A stretch of DNA of 64,000 bases, taken from NCBI GenBank assembly GCA_046331665.1, contig JAXLQK010000025.1, positions 26,169 through 90,168 of the forward strand, in the 5' to 3' direction. The DNA comes from CAWBAT01 sp046331665 (lineage in GTDB: Bacteria; Acidobacteriota; Terriglobia; Versatilivoradales; Versatilivoraceae). This document shows positions 15,046 to 24,283 of the stretch, in pieces. Position numbers and translations under genes: made by a program. The notes under the pieces were generated by a model. The model made no database searches. It had not been told where the DNA came from and saw nothing but the letters and a program-made list of their open reading frames with translations. How positions within the stretch are numbered: position 1 is the first letter of the stretch; each line of letters begins with the position of its first letter.

Positions 15046-16545
15046 ATGAACGATCCGAAGGGCTCCCTGTCTCGATTTCCTCATCCGGCCTACCTGCAAC
15101 ATGTTCTAAAGCCAAATTTTCAATACGCGGCACGTTATTTCTTCAAACCTTTGTCTGAAATAAATCAGGCGCATGCCATCATGCTCACCCGAACCGGAAT
15201 CTTGAAAGGTTCGGTAGGCCGAAAAATTCTCCGCGGGCTTCTGAAAGTGAATCAAAGGATCGAGGGTGCTCGCGGCTATGACTACTGCGGGAGCGAGGAA
15301 GACTTGTATTTTTACATGGAAAAGCAATTGGAAGCCCTCTGCGGACCGGAAACGGCGGGGATCCTGAGTGTGGCTCGCAGTCGGAATGACGTCGACATCA
15401 CTCTCTATCGAATGTTGCTCCGGGACCACCTCCTGGTTTCCGCCCGACAATTGGTATCTCTGCGCGGAATCATGCTTGAACTCTCCCGCCGTCACCTCAA
15501 AACGATTTTCCCGGTCGTGACCCATACACAATTGGCACAGCCCACCACGCTCGCGCACTATTTCATGGCGGCGGTCGAATTTCTGGAGCGCGATTTCAAC
15601 CGTTTTACGCAAGCGTATCAAACGGTGAACCAATGTCCGTTGGGCGCCTGCGTGGCGACGACCACCGGTTTCCCCGTGGACCGGGAGATGGTCTGCCAGC
15701 TCCTGGGTTTTGACAGCGTTTTGGAAAATGCCTATGGTTGCATCGCCAGTGTCGACTATTTGATCGAAAGTGTTGGCGCCGTATCCACGTTGATGATTAA
15801 CCTGGGCCGGCTGATTCAGGACCTCCTGCTGTGGAGTTCCCAGGACAGCCAGCTGATGCGGCTCTCGGATGGATTCGTGCAATGCAGCAGCATTATGCCT
15901 CAGAAAAGAAATCCCGTCGCCCTCGAACATCTGCGAGTTCTGGCCAGCAGTGCCCTGGGACAATGCCAGGCGGTTCTCCTTGGTCTGCATAACACCCCTT
16001 TTGGAGATATTGTCGATGCCGAAGATGATCTCCAGCCGACTGTGCAAACCACCTTCCATTACACGTCACGCGTCTTGGACCTGCTCGCGGAGGTTTTGCG
16101 CACGGCGGTGTTCAATCAAGAGCGCGCCCTGTTAAAGTGCAAAAGCCATGAGATAACCATCACGGAACTGGCGGATTGGCTGGTGCGATCGCACCACTTG
16201 CCCTTCCGAAGTGCGCACCAGATTGTCAGTCTGGTGGCGGCTGAACTGCAGCAGGTTCCATCAAGGCGGACCGGAGAATCTCCTGCGCAACGCATTTGCA
16301 GTTTGACCGAAAAGCATAGTCTGGCACTGCTCGGAAGGGCGATTGCGATTGCACCGGACGAAATGGCGAGAATCCTGGACCCCGTCCGGTTTGTGGAGAT
16401 TCGTACCATCCTGGGAGGCCCCGCCCCGCCTGTCGTTCTTCGCAGTATTCAACAGCACACTCGCATCCTCAACACTCAAAAGCGTTGGCTCCAGAAACAG
16501 GAGCAGAAGCTGCAACGCTACAGCCAGCACTTGCGATCCGTCTGA
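15046..16545 (+). CDS. Argininosuccinate lyase-family enzyme linked to an ABC importer
   Basis: 499 residues of the fumarase/aspartase superfamily, argininosuccinate-lyase branch. Seen: ARSRND near residue 110, the VTHTQLAQPTT histidine motif near 162, and the flexible loop CSSIMPQKRNP with the likely catalytic serine at 282. True ArgH usually has GSS and ends this motif with a D after NP; here it is V. It is longer than the usual 450-470 residues. The next three genes are an ABC importer, and no other arginine gene is nearby. Members of this branch also cleave N-substituted aspartates such as EDDS. I therefore call the family with confidence but not the substrate. Confidence 0.85.
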   Translation: MNDPKGSLSRFPHPAYLQHVLKPNFQYAARYFFKPLSEINQAHAIMLTRTGILKGSVGRKILRGLLKVNQRIEGARGYDYCGSEEDLYFYMEKQLEALCGPETAGILSVARSRNDVDITLYRMLLRDHLLVSARQLVSLRGIMLELSRRHLKTIFPVVTHTQLAQPTTLAHYFMAAVEFLERDFNRFTQAYQTVNQCPLGACVATTTGFPVDREMVCQLLGFDSVLENAYGCIASVDYLIESVGAVSTLMINLGRLIQDLLLWSSQDSQLMRLSDGFVQCSSIMPQKRNPVALEHLRVLASSALGQCQAVLLGLHNTPFGDIVDAEDDLQPTVQTTFHYTSRVLDLLAEVLRTAVFNQERALLKCKSHEITITELADWLVRSHHLPFRSAHQIVSLVAAELQQVPSRRTGESPAQRICSLTEKHSLALLGRAIAIAPDEMARILDPVRFVEIRTILGGPAPPVVLRSIQQHTRILNTQKRWLQKQEQKLQRYSQHLRSV

Positions 16546-16564
16546 TAGCCGGGAACAAAAGCCG

Positions 16565-17629
16565 ATGGTTCAGTCAGCAACAAGAGTTCAATGGGTACTA
16601 GTCCTGGGTATTCTGGGGGGCTTTCTTTTTCTGAATGGCTGCCGCGCGACTCGCCCTGCCAAAACCGTTCTGGTCGTGTATTCCACTCATGGCAAGGAGT
16701 TGTTAAGTGAGTTTGAAGGTCTCTTTGAGAAGCAAAATCCGCAGGTGGATGTTCGCTGGTTGGATATGGGGAGCCAGGATGTCCTGGATCGGCTCCGCTC
16801 GGAAAAGGAGAACCCGCAGGGAGATTTGTGGTGGGGAGCCCCTTCCATCAACTTTGAACAGGGAGAGCGCGAAGGCTTGTTACAGCCCTACCAGCCCAGT
16901 TGGGCGAGTGAAGTCCCGGCAGAGATGCACAGTCCAACCCAGGGTTGGTATGGCACCTATGAAACTCCCGAAGTCATAGCTTTCAATGATGCCGTGCTCA
17001 CACCGCAGCAGGCACCCCAGGATTGGGATGATCTGCTTGATCCCCGGTGGCGCGGCAAAATCATTTTGCGGGACCCGCTGGCCTCGGGCACGATGCGAAC
17101 CATTTTTTGCGCGATGATTTTCCGGTTCTATCAGACCTCCGGCTCACCTCAAGCCGGCTATGCATGGCTTCGGAAACTGGATGCCAATACCAAAGATTAT
17201 GTAGCCAACTTGACACTCCTCAGTCAAAAACTGGCCAGGCAGGAAGGAGTGCTTACCGTCTGGAACATGCCGGACATCGAGTTGCAACGCGCTCGCTATG
17301 GCTACCCTATGGCCTATCTCATCCCGAAGAGCGGGACTCCGGTCGTAACAGATGGCATTGCCCTGATTGCGAATTCCAAACAGCCGGAAACAGCCAGGCG
17401 ATTCTATGAATTTGTCACCACCCAGAGCAGTTTGACCCTTGCCGCCCACAAGTTCTATCGCATCCCTTGCCGCAAGGATATTCCCCCTGCACAATTACCG
17501 GAGTGGATGACGAAGACTCCAATTCTTCATTTCCCGATCGATTGGGCAATCCTGGCTGAAAAATCGAACGAATGGATGAAATTCTGGGATGCAGAAATTC
17601 GGAATAAAGGCAGAATGGAGACGCGGTAA
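16565..17629 (+). CDS. ABC transporter substrate-binding lipoprotein (iron/polyamine type)
   Basis: 354 residues. I start at ATG 16565, 20 bases after the lyase stop; an upstream in-frame extension would overlap the lyase. The N-terminus is a lipoprotein signal with lipobox LNGC at about residues 28-31, so the protein is anchored after export. The mature part is a two-lobed periplasmic binding protein of the FbpA/extracellular solute-binding type (TVLVVYSTHGKELLSEFEGLFE, DPRWRGKIILRDPLASGT, IALIANSKQPETARRFYEF). Substrate not determinable; ferric chelates, phosphonates and polyamines are handled by close families. Confidence 0.85.
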   Translation: MVQSATRVQWVLVLGILGGFLFLNGCRATRPAKTVLVVYSTHGKELLSEFEGLFEKQNPQVDVRWLDMGSQDVLDRLRSEKENPQGDLWWGAPSINFEQGEREGLLQPYQPSWASEVPAEMHSPTQGWYGTYETPEVIAFNDAVLTPQQAPQDWDDLLDPRWRGKIILRDPLASGTMRTIFCAMIFRFYQTSGSPQAGYAWLRKLDANTKDYVANLTLLSQKLARQEGVLTVWNMPDIELQRARYGYPMAYLIPKSGTPVVTDGIALIANSKQPETARRFYEFVTTQSSLTLAAHKFYRIPCRKDIPPAQLPEWMTKTPILHFPIDWAILAEKSNEWMKFWDAEIRNKGRMETR

Positions 17630-17701
17630 GATTCAAGAGCTGTGAATGGATTGTCTGGCATTGAAGTATCCAGTTCTACCCCTCGTCAGGGAATTGTCTG
17701 C

Positions 17702-18775
17702 ATGTCGTTTCTAGAACTTCATCATCTGACCTGTCGTTTTGGAGACAAGGTCGCTCTATCGGATTTCAGCTTGAGCGTCCAGCAAGGCGAAGTCATGAGC
17801 CTCCTGGGCCCGAGCGGCTGCGGGAAGACAACCACACTTCGCCTGATCGCCGGATTTCTCTTCCCTTCGTCCGGGAAGATTCTCGTCGACCGCCAGGACA
17901 TTACCTCCCTCCCTCCGGAGCGGCGCTCGATGGGAATGGTGTTTCAGTCTTACGCCTTGTTTCCCCATATGAATGTTTTCGAGAATGTCGCTTTCGGGTT
18001 GCGGGCAGCGCATCGTCCCTCGGAGGAGATCGCTGAAAAGGTCCGGAAAGCCTTGGCGCGTGTTCAGCTGTCGAATCGCGAAGATCGTCCCGTCTTCGAG
18101 CTCAGCGGAGGAGAACAACAACGGGTGGCTCTTGCCCGGGCTCTCGTGCTCGAGCCAAGGATCCTTCTGCTCGACGAACCGCTGAGTAATCTGGATGCCA
18201 GTCTTCGGGAGCACACGCGCAAGCAACTGCGAGAGCTCATCTCCAGTCTCAAGATCACCACCGTCTTTGTAACCCACGATCAGGAAGATGCCTTCGCTCT
18301 TTCGGATAGGATTGCGGTGCTTTCCAACGGAGCCGCCCAACAGGTTGGGACCGCCCCTGAATTGTATGATCGTCCGACAAATGAATTTGTTGCTCGATTC
18401 ATTGGCAAGTCGAACATCCTGTCTTTGAGACTACGAGCCAGGAACGAACAAGGTCTTGTGTTCGAGTTGCCTCGAGGGGCGGAGCTTCATGTGCCGATCC
18501 GGACGGATCAGCCCTTGGAGATCGGCCGCAACTATTCCCTGCTTCTCCGTCCCGAGAGAATTGAGTTTTCTCCGTCCCCAGCCAATACGCTGCTTTTCCA
18601 GGCCAGCCTCAAAAGTCAGCGGTTTGCAGGGGCATACTATGAGTGGGAACTGGATACCGAAGGCGGCATGATCCTGGCGATTGGCAGTGTCTCTCTTTTG
18701 AACTCATTCACGGGTCCTGGGGCCAGGACTCCGATGTATGCATCTCCGCTGGCGTTTCACCTAATCACGGGTTGA
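17702..18775 (+). CDS. ABC transporter ATPase of the iron/polyamine (FbpC/PotA) type
   Basis: 357 residues from ATG 17702; an in-frame GTG at 17642 would add a non-conserved tail. Walker A GPSGCGKTTT, Q-loop QSYALFPHM, signature LSGGEQQRVALARAL, Walker B ILLLDEP and the H-loop VTHDQEDA are all intact. A C-terminal TOBE-like domain of about 120 residues follows, as in FbpC, PotA and UgpC. It energises import together with the flanking binding protein and permease. The permease starts 5 bases after its stop. Confidence 0.92.
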   Translation: MSFLELHHLTCRFGDKVALSDFSLSVQQGEVMSLLGPSGCGKTTTLRLIAGFLFPSSGKILVDRQDITSLPPERRSMGMVFQSYALFPHMNVFENVAFGLRAAHRPSEEIAEKVRKALARVQLSNREDRPVFELSGGEQQRVALARALVLEPRILLLDEPLSNLDASLREHTRKQLRELISSLKITTVFVTHDQEDAFALSDRIAVLSNGAAQQVGTAPELYDRPTNEFVARFIGKSNILSLRLRARNEQGLVFELPRGAELHVPIRTDQPLEIGRNYSLLLRPERIEFSPSPANTLLFQASLKSQRFAGAYYEWELDTEGGMILAIGSVSLLNSFTGPGARTPMYASPLAFHLITG

Positions 18776-18780
18776 GGTCT

Positions 18781-20463
18781 ATGTCTACCGCACGCCGATC
18801 CCTTCCTATCGTTTACCTGTTCGTTGTGGCCATTCTGCTCTGGCTGGTTCTCTACCCGAATTTATACTTGTTGGTGCAAAGTTTCCTTGAAGGCGGGCGT
18901 TTTACATTGGCCCACTACCGGGAGTTTATCGGTTCCTCCTCACAAATCGAGGCACTCTGCAATAGCATCTGGATCTCTGCTTTCAGTGTGCTGCTCTCCG
19001 CCGCCATCGGCGTTCCGCTGGCATTTTTATTGACCCGGTACGATTTTCCGGGGAGACGTCTCTTTGCCGCCCTGGCCTCACTGCCTGTGCTGCTCCCGCC
19101 GCTCGTCGGAGTCATTGCTTTTCTGTTTCTCTACGGGGAAAGTGGAATCCTGAACCGGAGTCTCCAACGCTGGTTGGGACGGTCAGAACCTTTGTTTGAA
19201 CTGCGAGGTGCTGGGGCGATCCTTTTCGTTCATGCCTATACCATGTATGTTTATTTTTATTTGTTTGTATCCGCCGGGCTGAAGCGTATCGATCTCTCTT
19301 TAGCGGAGGCGGCTCGATCGCTTGGCGCTTCTCGATGGAGAACTTTCTGGACCGTGACCTTGCGCCAGCTCACGCCATCGTTAGCGGGAGCGTCGCTGTT
19401 AACCTTCATGACCTCAATGGCCAGTTTTAGTGCACCGTACATTTTTGGCGGGGGGTTCCGGGTTCTGGCCTTGCAAATCTATAACTCCAAACTGAATGGC
19501 GATCTTAAAATGTCCATGGTGGAGACAGTCCTCTTAACAGCGACTTCAGTTGCATTCCTGGTCATCCTCCAGCGTTACGAAGGGACGGGCCGGTTCAGAA
19601 CGGTAAATAAAGGAGCAGCCTGGATGAATTCCCGAGTTACACATCGCGGAGCTCGCATCGCGGCAGCCGTTTTTGGAACCGCCATGGTGACAATCTTGCT
19701 CCTGCCCCACCTGACCTTGGTATTAATCAGTTTTGCCGAAGAGGGGACTTGGACGACCCAAATCCTGCCACCAGCCTACACGATCGATAATTACTTTCGC
19801 ATTTTCTCATCCCCTGAATTGCTAGAGCCCATCTTCAATAGCTTACAAATGGCATCTCTGGCTACGTTTGCGAATTTTGTGTTCGCGATGTTTGCCGCCT
19901 ACCTCATTGTCCTGAAGTCGGGGCGAGGCCGTTTTTGGTTAAGTAGTTTGGTGATATTGCCCTGGGCCTTGCCGGGAACTGTGCTGGCCTTGAGCCTCGC
20001 CACTACGTTCAGTCAAAATCGCCTTTGGGAAGCGAGAATCCTGTTGGTCGGTACCTATTGGATCCTGCCGTTGGCCTATTTCATTCGCAATATTCCGGTC
20101 GTTGTCCGTGCTTTCCAAATGAGTTTTGAGCAACTAGACCCTTCGTTGGAGGATGCCGCCAGACTTCTCGGGGCACGATGGTTCTTCCGTGTGACGCGGA
20201 TTATTTTGCCGCTGATCCTTCCTGGGGCCGTGGCGGGGTCATTGCTGGCCTTTGTGGCCGCTCTCGGCGAATTTGTGAGCTCAATTGTCATCTATACTCT
20301 GGACAATCGTCCTATTTCGATTGAGATTCTCTCTCAACTACGTCAGTTCAATTTCGGAACGGCGGCTGCCTACGGAGTGTTACTGACTTTTTTGATTGGC
20401 GTGGCCTTTCTCTTATCCGGGAAATATTTTGGAGAAGCCGACGGGCGAGCCCCTGTGGGATGA
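18781..20463 (+). CDS. Fused double-domain ABC permease (FbpB type)
   Basis: 560 residues, two MetI-like permease halves in one chain, as in FbpB/SfuB iron permeases. Each half has six or so membrane segments and an EAA loop: EAARSLGASRWRTFWTVTL (about residue 180) and EDAARLLGARWFFRVTRIILP (about residue 460). I start at ATG 18781, just after the ATPase stop. One polypeptide thus supplies the whole membrane channel. Last gene of the lyase-importer unit. Confidence 0.92.
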   Translation: MSTARRSLPIVYLFVVAILLWLVLYPNLYLLVQSFLEGGRFTLAHYREFIGSSSQIEALCNSIWISAFSVLLSAAIGVPLAFLLTRYDFPGRRLFAALASLPVLLPPLVGVIAFLFLYGESGILNRSLQRWLGRSEPLFELRGAGAILFVHAYTMYVYFYLFVSAGLKRIDLSLAEAARSLGASRWRTFWTVTLRQLTPSLAGASLLTFMTSMASFSAPYIFGGGFRVLALQIYNSKLNGDLKMSMVETVLLTATSVAFLVILQRYEGTGRFRTVNKGAAWMNSRVTHRGARIAAAVFGTAMVTILLLPHLTLVLISFAEEGTWTTQILPPAYTIDNYFRIFSSPELLEPIFNSLQMASLATFANFVFAMFAAYLIVLKSGRGRFWLSSLVILPWALPGTVLALSLATTFSQNRLWEARILLVGTYWILPLAYFIRNIPVVVRAFQMSFEQLDPSLEDAARLLGARWFFRVTRIILPLILPGAVAGSLLAFVAALGEFVSSIVIYTLDNRPISIEILSQLRQFNFGTAAAYGVLLTFLIGVAFLLSGKYFGEADGRAPVG

Positions 20464-20531
20464 TATGGGTGAGATGTCACTAATATCCGCCTGCCCTTAA
20501 GAAGAATGTGCTGGCGTAGAACGGTCTCATC

Positions 20532-23162
20532 ATGATGCTCAAAAGACTCCTCATTGCGATCCTGCTCTTCGTTTCGTCCGCCCTCGTTTCGGCCGCTGGT
20601 GCGCAGTCGCTTGATTTGGCCATTGATCGGGGGGCAGTTGGGTTGGTTCAAGCGTTGGACCGTTTGCCCTCGACCGCCCGGGTCATGTTTGTGGCCGCGC
20701 ACCCGGATGATGAAAATTCCGGACTTCTTCCCTACGTCAGTCGCGGTTTGCACGCCAAAACTGCCTTGCTCACGCTGACGCGAGGGGAAGGCGGACAAAA
20801 TCTCATTGGCTCCGAAATGTACGAGGGGCTGGGGTTGATCCGAACCGGCGAGTTGTTGGCGGCTGGCGAGTATTATGGAGTTGAGCAGTATTTCACTCGC
20901 GCCTTCGACTTTGGATTTTCCAGGAGCGCTGAAGAATCCTTTCAGAAATGGGGTCGGGAGGCCGTGCTCAGCGACATGGTTCGGGCGATCCGCCAATTCC
21001 GTCCCCACGTTCTAGTCTCGGTGTGGGCAGGTGATTCACGGGACGGCCACGGCCACCATCAAGCCTGCGGCCAACTGGCACGGGAGGCCTTTCGGGCCGC
21101 CGGAGAACCCAACCGGTTTCCGGAACTTTCCCAACAAGGGTTGACTCCCTGGAAAATTTCAAAACTCTACATCCGTGCGTCCAAAGCGGATGAGGCTACA
21201 CTGACGATCAACACGGGCCAGTATGTACCCTTATTAGGGTGTTCGTTTCAGGAATTGGCTTCCGTGGGGTACGGTTTTCATCGCAGCCAGGGGAATGGAG
21301 ATACCTATGCACCTCCCGGACAGTTTGATTTCCATCTACGCCTTGTTTACCCCGAGAACGCTCAAGACAAGGGCTTGCTGGATTCGCTCGATCTCAAACT
21401 CGATGGTCTTCCCCGCCTCCTGGATCCCGGTTTTCCCAACAGGCAGTTAATTGAAGAGATGATTCAATCTACGGACCACAGGATTCAGGAAGCAGTGGAG
21501 AATTTTCGGCCTGAAGACTTCTCCGGAACGGTAGGCCCGCTCGTAGAGGGTATCCTAGCATTGCGTCGAGCTCAAGAAACGCTGGCATCGAAGTCAGAAA
21601 TCGGGAAAAACAACACGAGAGGGGACCTGCTGTTTCTTCTCCAAGATAAAGAAAAAGATTTCACCAAGGCTCTAAATCTTGCCACCGGCCTCTACGTCGA
21701 AGGACTGGCGGAGGCTTCGTCGGTAACGCCCGGGCAGACCTTTGCCGTCCGCGTAACCGTGGTGAATCGTTCGGCTGAGAAAATAGAGTTGAATGAACTT
21801 GGTTTGGAGGCGGAAAAAGGCTGGGCTGTGAGCACGCAGAAGCCAGGGTTGCGCTCGCTTGAACCTGGGCAGAAAACCGTCTATGAACTTTCGGTCACGG
21901 TTTCCCCCGATGCCTCACCCACGCGGTTGCCATGGAAGCGGAACAGCCGGAGAGACGGATATTATCAGGTGGATGCCGGATCTGCTTTGGCTGCTGCCCC
22001 TGCACCGCGGCTTTTTACCTCGTTTGGATACCAAATCCGTGGCGTCCGGTTTAGTTCGAAACAGCCGGTGCTTTTCCTGGAGGCCAATCCTTTGCGGGGG
22101 ATTCACAAAGTCCCTCTGCTAGTTGTACCCCCTGTCTCACTTGAGGTTTCCCCTTCCCGGCAATTGATCCAAATGGAAAAGTCGACGATCCCAAGAGAGA
22201 TACGCGTCAAGATCTCAAACAACCGTCGGTCTAGTACGGCTGGCGTCCTGAAGGCAATCCCACCTCCAGGCTGGTCGATTGCCCCTGAATCATTTCCATT
22301 TTCTCTGAACCGCTTCGGAGAAGCTGCTTCGTGTCGATTCACTGTGAATTTCGGGACGGAACAAAGCCCTGGACATTATCCTGTGCAGTTTCAAGCGCTG
22401 GTCGGCGGCGCGATGATTGATGAGGAATCTCATCCCATTACTGTCCAGGATACGTGGACATTTCCCAATTACCGAAGGGCAGTTTCAGAACTTGAGGTTC
22501 TGGACCTCCGATTTCCCGCGGACCTGACAGTGGGGTACATCACGGGCCCTGGGGACAAAGTGCCCGACACGCTGAAGGAGTTGGGCATTCCAGTTAAATT
22601 GCTCAGCGCCGAGGATCTGGGGACAGGGGATCTGAGCAGTTTTCGATGCATTGTTGTTGGCGTCCGGGCTTATGAGGTTCGAGATGACTTGGTGGCGAGC
22701 AATAGCCGCCTCCTGGAGTATGTGAACGGGGGAGGCACTCTCGTCGTCCAGTATCAGCGCCGTGCCGGATGGGAGCGGGGGACTTTTTCTCCCTATCCGG
22801 CCAAAATTCGAAGTGATGGTGACCGGGTGACGGATGAACTGGCCCCGGTGACGATTCTTGAACCTTCAAACCCTATCTTCAATTTTCCAAATCACATCGG
22901 AGCGGGCGACTTCGAGGACTGGGTCCAAGAGCGAGGATTGTATTTCTTTCAGGACCGGGATCCCCATTTCCAACCCTTGCTTTCCATGGGGGATCCGGGG
23001 TTTTCGTTATTGGATGGGGGGCTACTCGTGGCCGATTACGAAAAAGGGAAATATATCCTGACTGCGCTTTCCTGGTTCCGTCAATTGCCCGAAGGAGTGC
23101 CGGGGGCGATCCGCCTGTTCGTAAACCTTTTGAGCCAGAAGCACCCGGGTGATCCGCCTTAG
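20532..23162 (+). CDS. Secreted PIG-L deacetylase with NEW3-like and C-terminal domains
   Basis: 876 residues. A signal peptide (about 1-24, ending AAGAQ) precedes a PIG-L/LmbE domain of about 240 residues with the zinc motifs AHPDDE and HGHH. This family removes acetyl groups from sugar amides. The middle (about 400-640) is beta-rich and looks like an NEW3-type domain (TPGQTFAVRVTVVNRS...). The end (about 660-860) resembles a glutamine-amidotransferase-like fold (VGVRAYEVRDDLV, LLEYVNGGGTLVVQYQ). The same architecture is frequent in Acidobacteriota and Bacteroidota. Substrate unknown; probably an exported polysaccharide or glycolipid. Confidence 0.85.
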   Translation: MMLKRLLIAILLFVSSALVSAAGAQSLDLAIDRGAVGLVQALDRLPSTARVMFVAAHPDDENSGLLPYVSRGLHAKTALLTLTRGEGGQNLIGSEMYEGLGLIRTGELLAAGEYYGVEQYFTRAFDFGFSRSAEESFQKWGREAVLSDMVRAIRQFRPHVLVSVWAGDSRDGHGHHQACGQLAREAFRAAGEPNRFPELSQQGLTPWKISKLYIRASKADEATLTINTGQYVPLLGCSFQELASVGYGFHRSQGNGDTYAPPGQFDFHLRLVYPENAQDKGLLDSLDLKLDGLPRLLDPGFPNRQLIEEMIQSTDHRIQEAVENFRPEDFSGTVGPLVEGILALRRAQETLASKSEIGKNNTRGDLLFLLQDKEKDFTKALNLATGLYVEGLAEASSVTPGQTFAVRVTVVNRSAEKIELNELGLEAEKGWAVSTQKPGLRSLEPGQKTVYELSVTVSPDASPTRLPWKRNSRRDGYYQVDAGSALAAAPAPRLFTSFGYQIRGVRFSSKQPVLFLEANPLRGIHKVPLLVVPPVSLEVSPSRQLIQMEKSTIPREIRVKISNNRRSSTAGVLKAIPPPGWSIAPESFPFSLNRFGEAASCRFTVNFGTEQSPGHYPVQFQALVGGAMIDEESHPITVQDTWTFPNYRRAVSELEVLDLRFPADLTVGYITGPGDKVPDTLKELGIPVKLLSAEDLGTGDLSSFRCIVVGVRAYEVRDDLVASNSRLLEYVNGGGTLVVQYQRRAGWERGTFSPYPAKIRSDGDRVTDELAPVTILEPSNPIFNFPNHIGAGDFEDWVQERGLYFFQDRDPHFQPLLSMGDPGFSLLDGGLLVADYEKGKYILTALSWFRQLPEGVPGAIRLFVNLLSQKHPGDPP

Positions 23163-23165
23163 CCG

Positions 23166-23297
23166 GTTGCTGAAAAACTCATTGTAGCGGCGCTCTATGA
23201 GCGCCGGCGAGGGGTGATGGAATGGACCAATTGGGATTCAGAGATCGCCGACCGCCCTTACCGTTCCCGCTGTGAGGCGATCGAGTTTCTCAGCAAC
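23166..23297. mobile_element. MITE-like palindromic element
   Basis: Outer inverted repeats GTTGCTGAAAAACTC (23166-23180) and GAGTTTCTCAGCAAC (23283-23297) match at 14 of 15 positions. Inside lies an 80-base unit (23183-23262) beginning TGTAGCGGCG with a perfect GGCGCTC-TAT-GAGCGCC hairpin; its right arm is degenerate. The same inner unit occurs twice at 31950-32122. No coding capacity. It sits between the PIG-L stop and the yihY-like gene. Confidence 0.65.
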
Positions 23298-23364
23298 TTG
23301 CCAGACGTTTTCTTCCCTCCAGTCGAGGGAATCGCCCCATCATCCATAACCGTAGGAAGGACTC

Positions 23365-24189
23365 ATGTTCAGCGGAGCAAGAATTTGGCGAACCTTGGTT
23401 GGTTTTTTGCAAAAAAATCATTTTACCTATGCGGCGGCCATTGCTTACTACACCTTGTTTTCCTTCTTCCCTCTCATTCTGATTCTCCTCAACCTTAGCG
23501 GCGTGTTTATCCGCCGCCTTCATCTCGAAAACTCCATCATCAATTCCGTGAAATTTTACCTCCCCATCGGGGCGGATTTGGTTGAAAGCAATCTTCGGGC
23601 AATCACCCTCTCCACGGGGAAGATCTCTCTCGTAGCACTGGTGATATTGATCTGGACAGCCTCGGGTGCATTCTTTCCTCTGGAACTGGCCCTGAACGAA
23701 GCTTGGCAGGTGAAATCAGAACGGGGCTTTTTCCATCGCCGATTCCTGGCGGCTTTGTTGACCCTGCTTTTTGGTTATTTCTTCTTGTTGTCCGCTTTGA
23801 TTACCACCCTGATCATCCGGTTTGATCACTATCTCAAACGGCTGCTGGGAAGTGACTGGAAGGATTCCATCTCGCCTGTCCTCATTAAAATGCTATTGGT
23901 TACCGTGAGCTTTGGACTGGCGATCTGCTTGTTTTCGTTCATCTACAAATTGGTTCCATATACCCGAGTTCGGTTTGCCCAAGTCATCCCGAGCGCCATC
24001 ATGGGGGCATTTACCTGGGAGGTGGCGAAGTACGCATTCACGACATTGATCCGATTCTCCAACTACTCTTCGGTGTACGGGTCAATTGCCAGCATCATGG
24101 TCATTTTGATTTGGGTTTATCTTTCGGCCGTGATCGTCCTTTTTTTTGCTGAACATTCTGCCCAAACTGCGGCGACGAAAAAAAAGTGA
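23365..24189 (+). CDS. YihY/UPF0761-family inner-membrane protein
   Basis: 274 residues with about six membrane helices. Family features: NHFTYAAAIAYYTLFSFFPLILILL near the N-terminus, and GAFTWEVAKYAFTTLIRFSNYSSVYGSIASIMVILIWVYLSAVIVLF near the C-terminus. Once called ribonuclease BN by mistake; its function is unknown. Starts at ATG 23365 after a GGAAGG-type site. dapB follows after 94 bases. Confidence 0.9.
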   Translation: MFSGARIWRTLVGFLQKNHFTYAAAIAYYTLFSFFPLILILLNLSGVFIRRLHLENSIINSVKFYLPIGADLVESNLRAITLSTGKISLVALVILIWTASGAFFPLELALNEAWQVKSERGFFHRRFLAALLTLLFGYFFLLSALITTLIIRFDHYLKRLLGSDWKDSISPVLIKMLLVTVSFGLAICLFSFIYKLVPYTRVRFAQVIPSAIMGAFTWEVAKYAFTTLIRFSNYSSVYGSIASIMVILIWVYLSAVIVLFFAEHSAQTAATKKK

Positions 24190-24283
24190 TTTATTCCGGC
24201 CGCCTTTAGGGTGGACCGCGACAAATTCGTACCGCGTGCGTGAAGGCGTTTGGTATGATCGGGTGGGAAAAAAGAGTACTGTC

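Noticed and set aside
15046..16545. Calling this gene argH outright
   Set aside because: Loop sequence, length and importer context differ from canonical ArgH. Family assignment is safe; the substrate is not.
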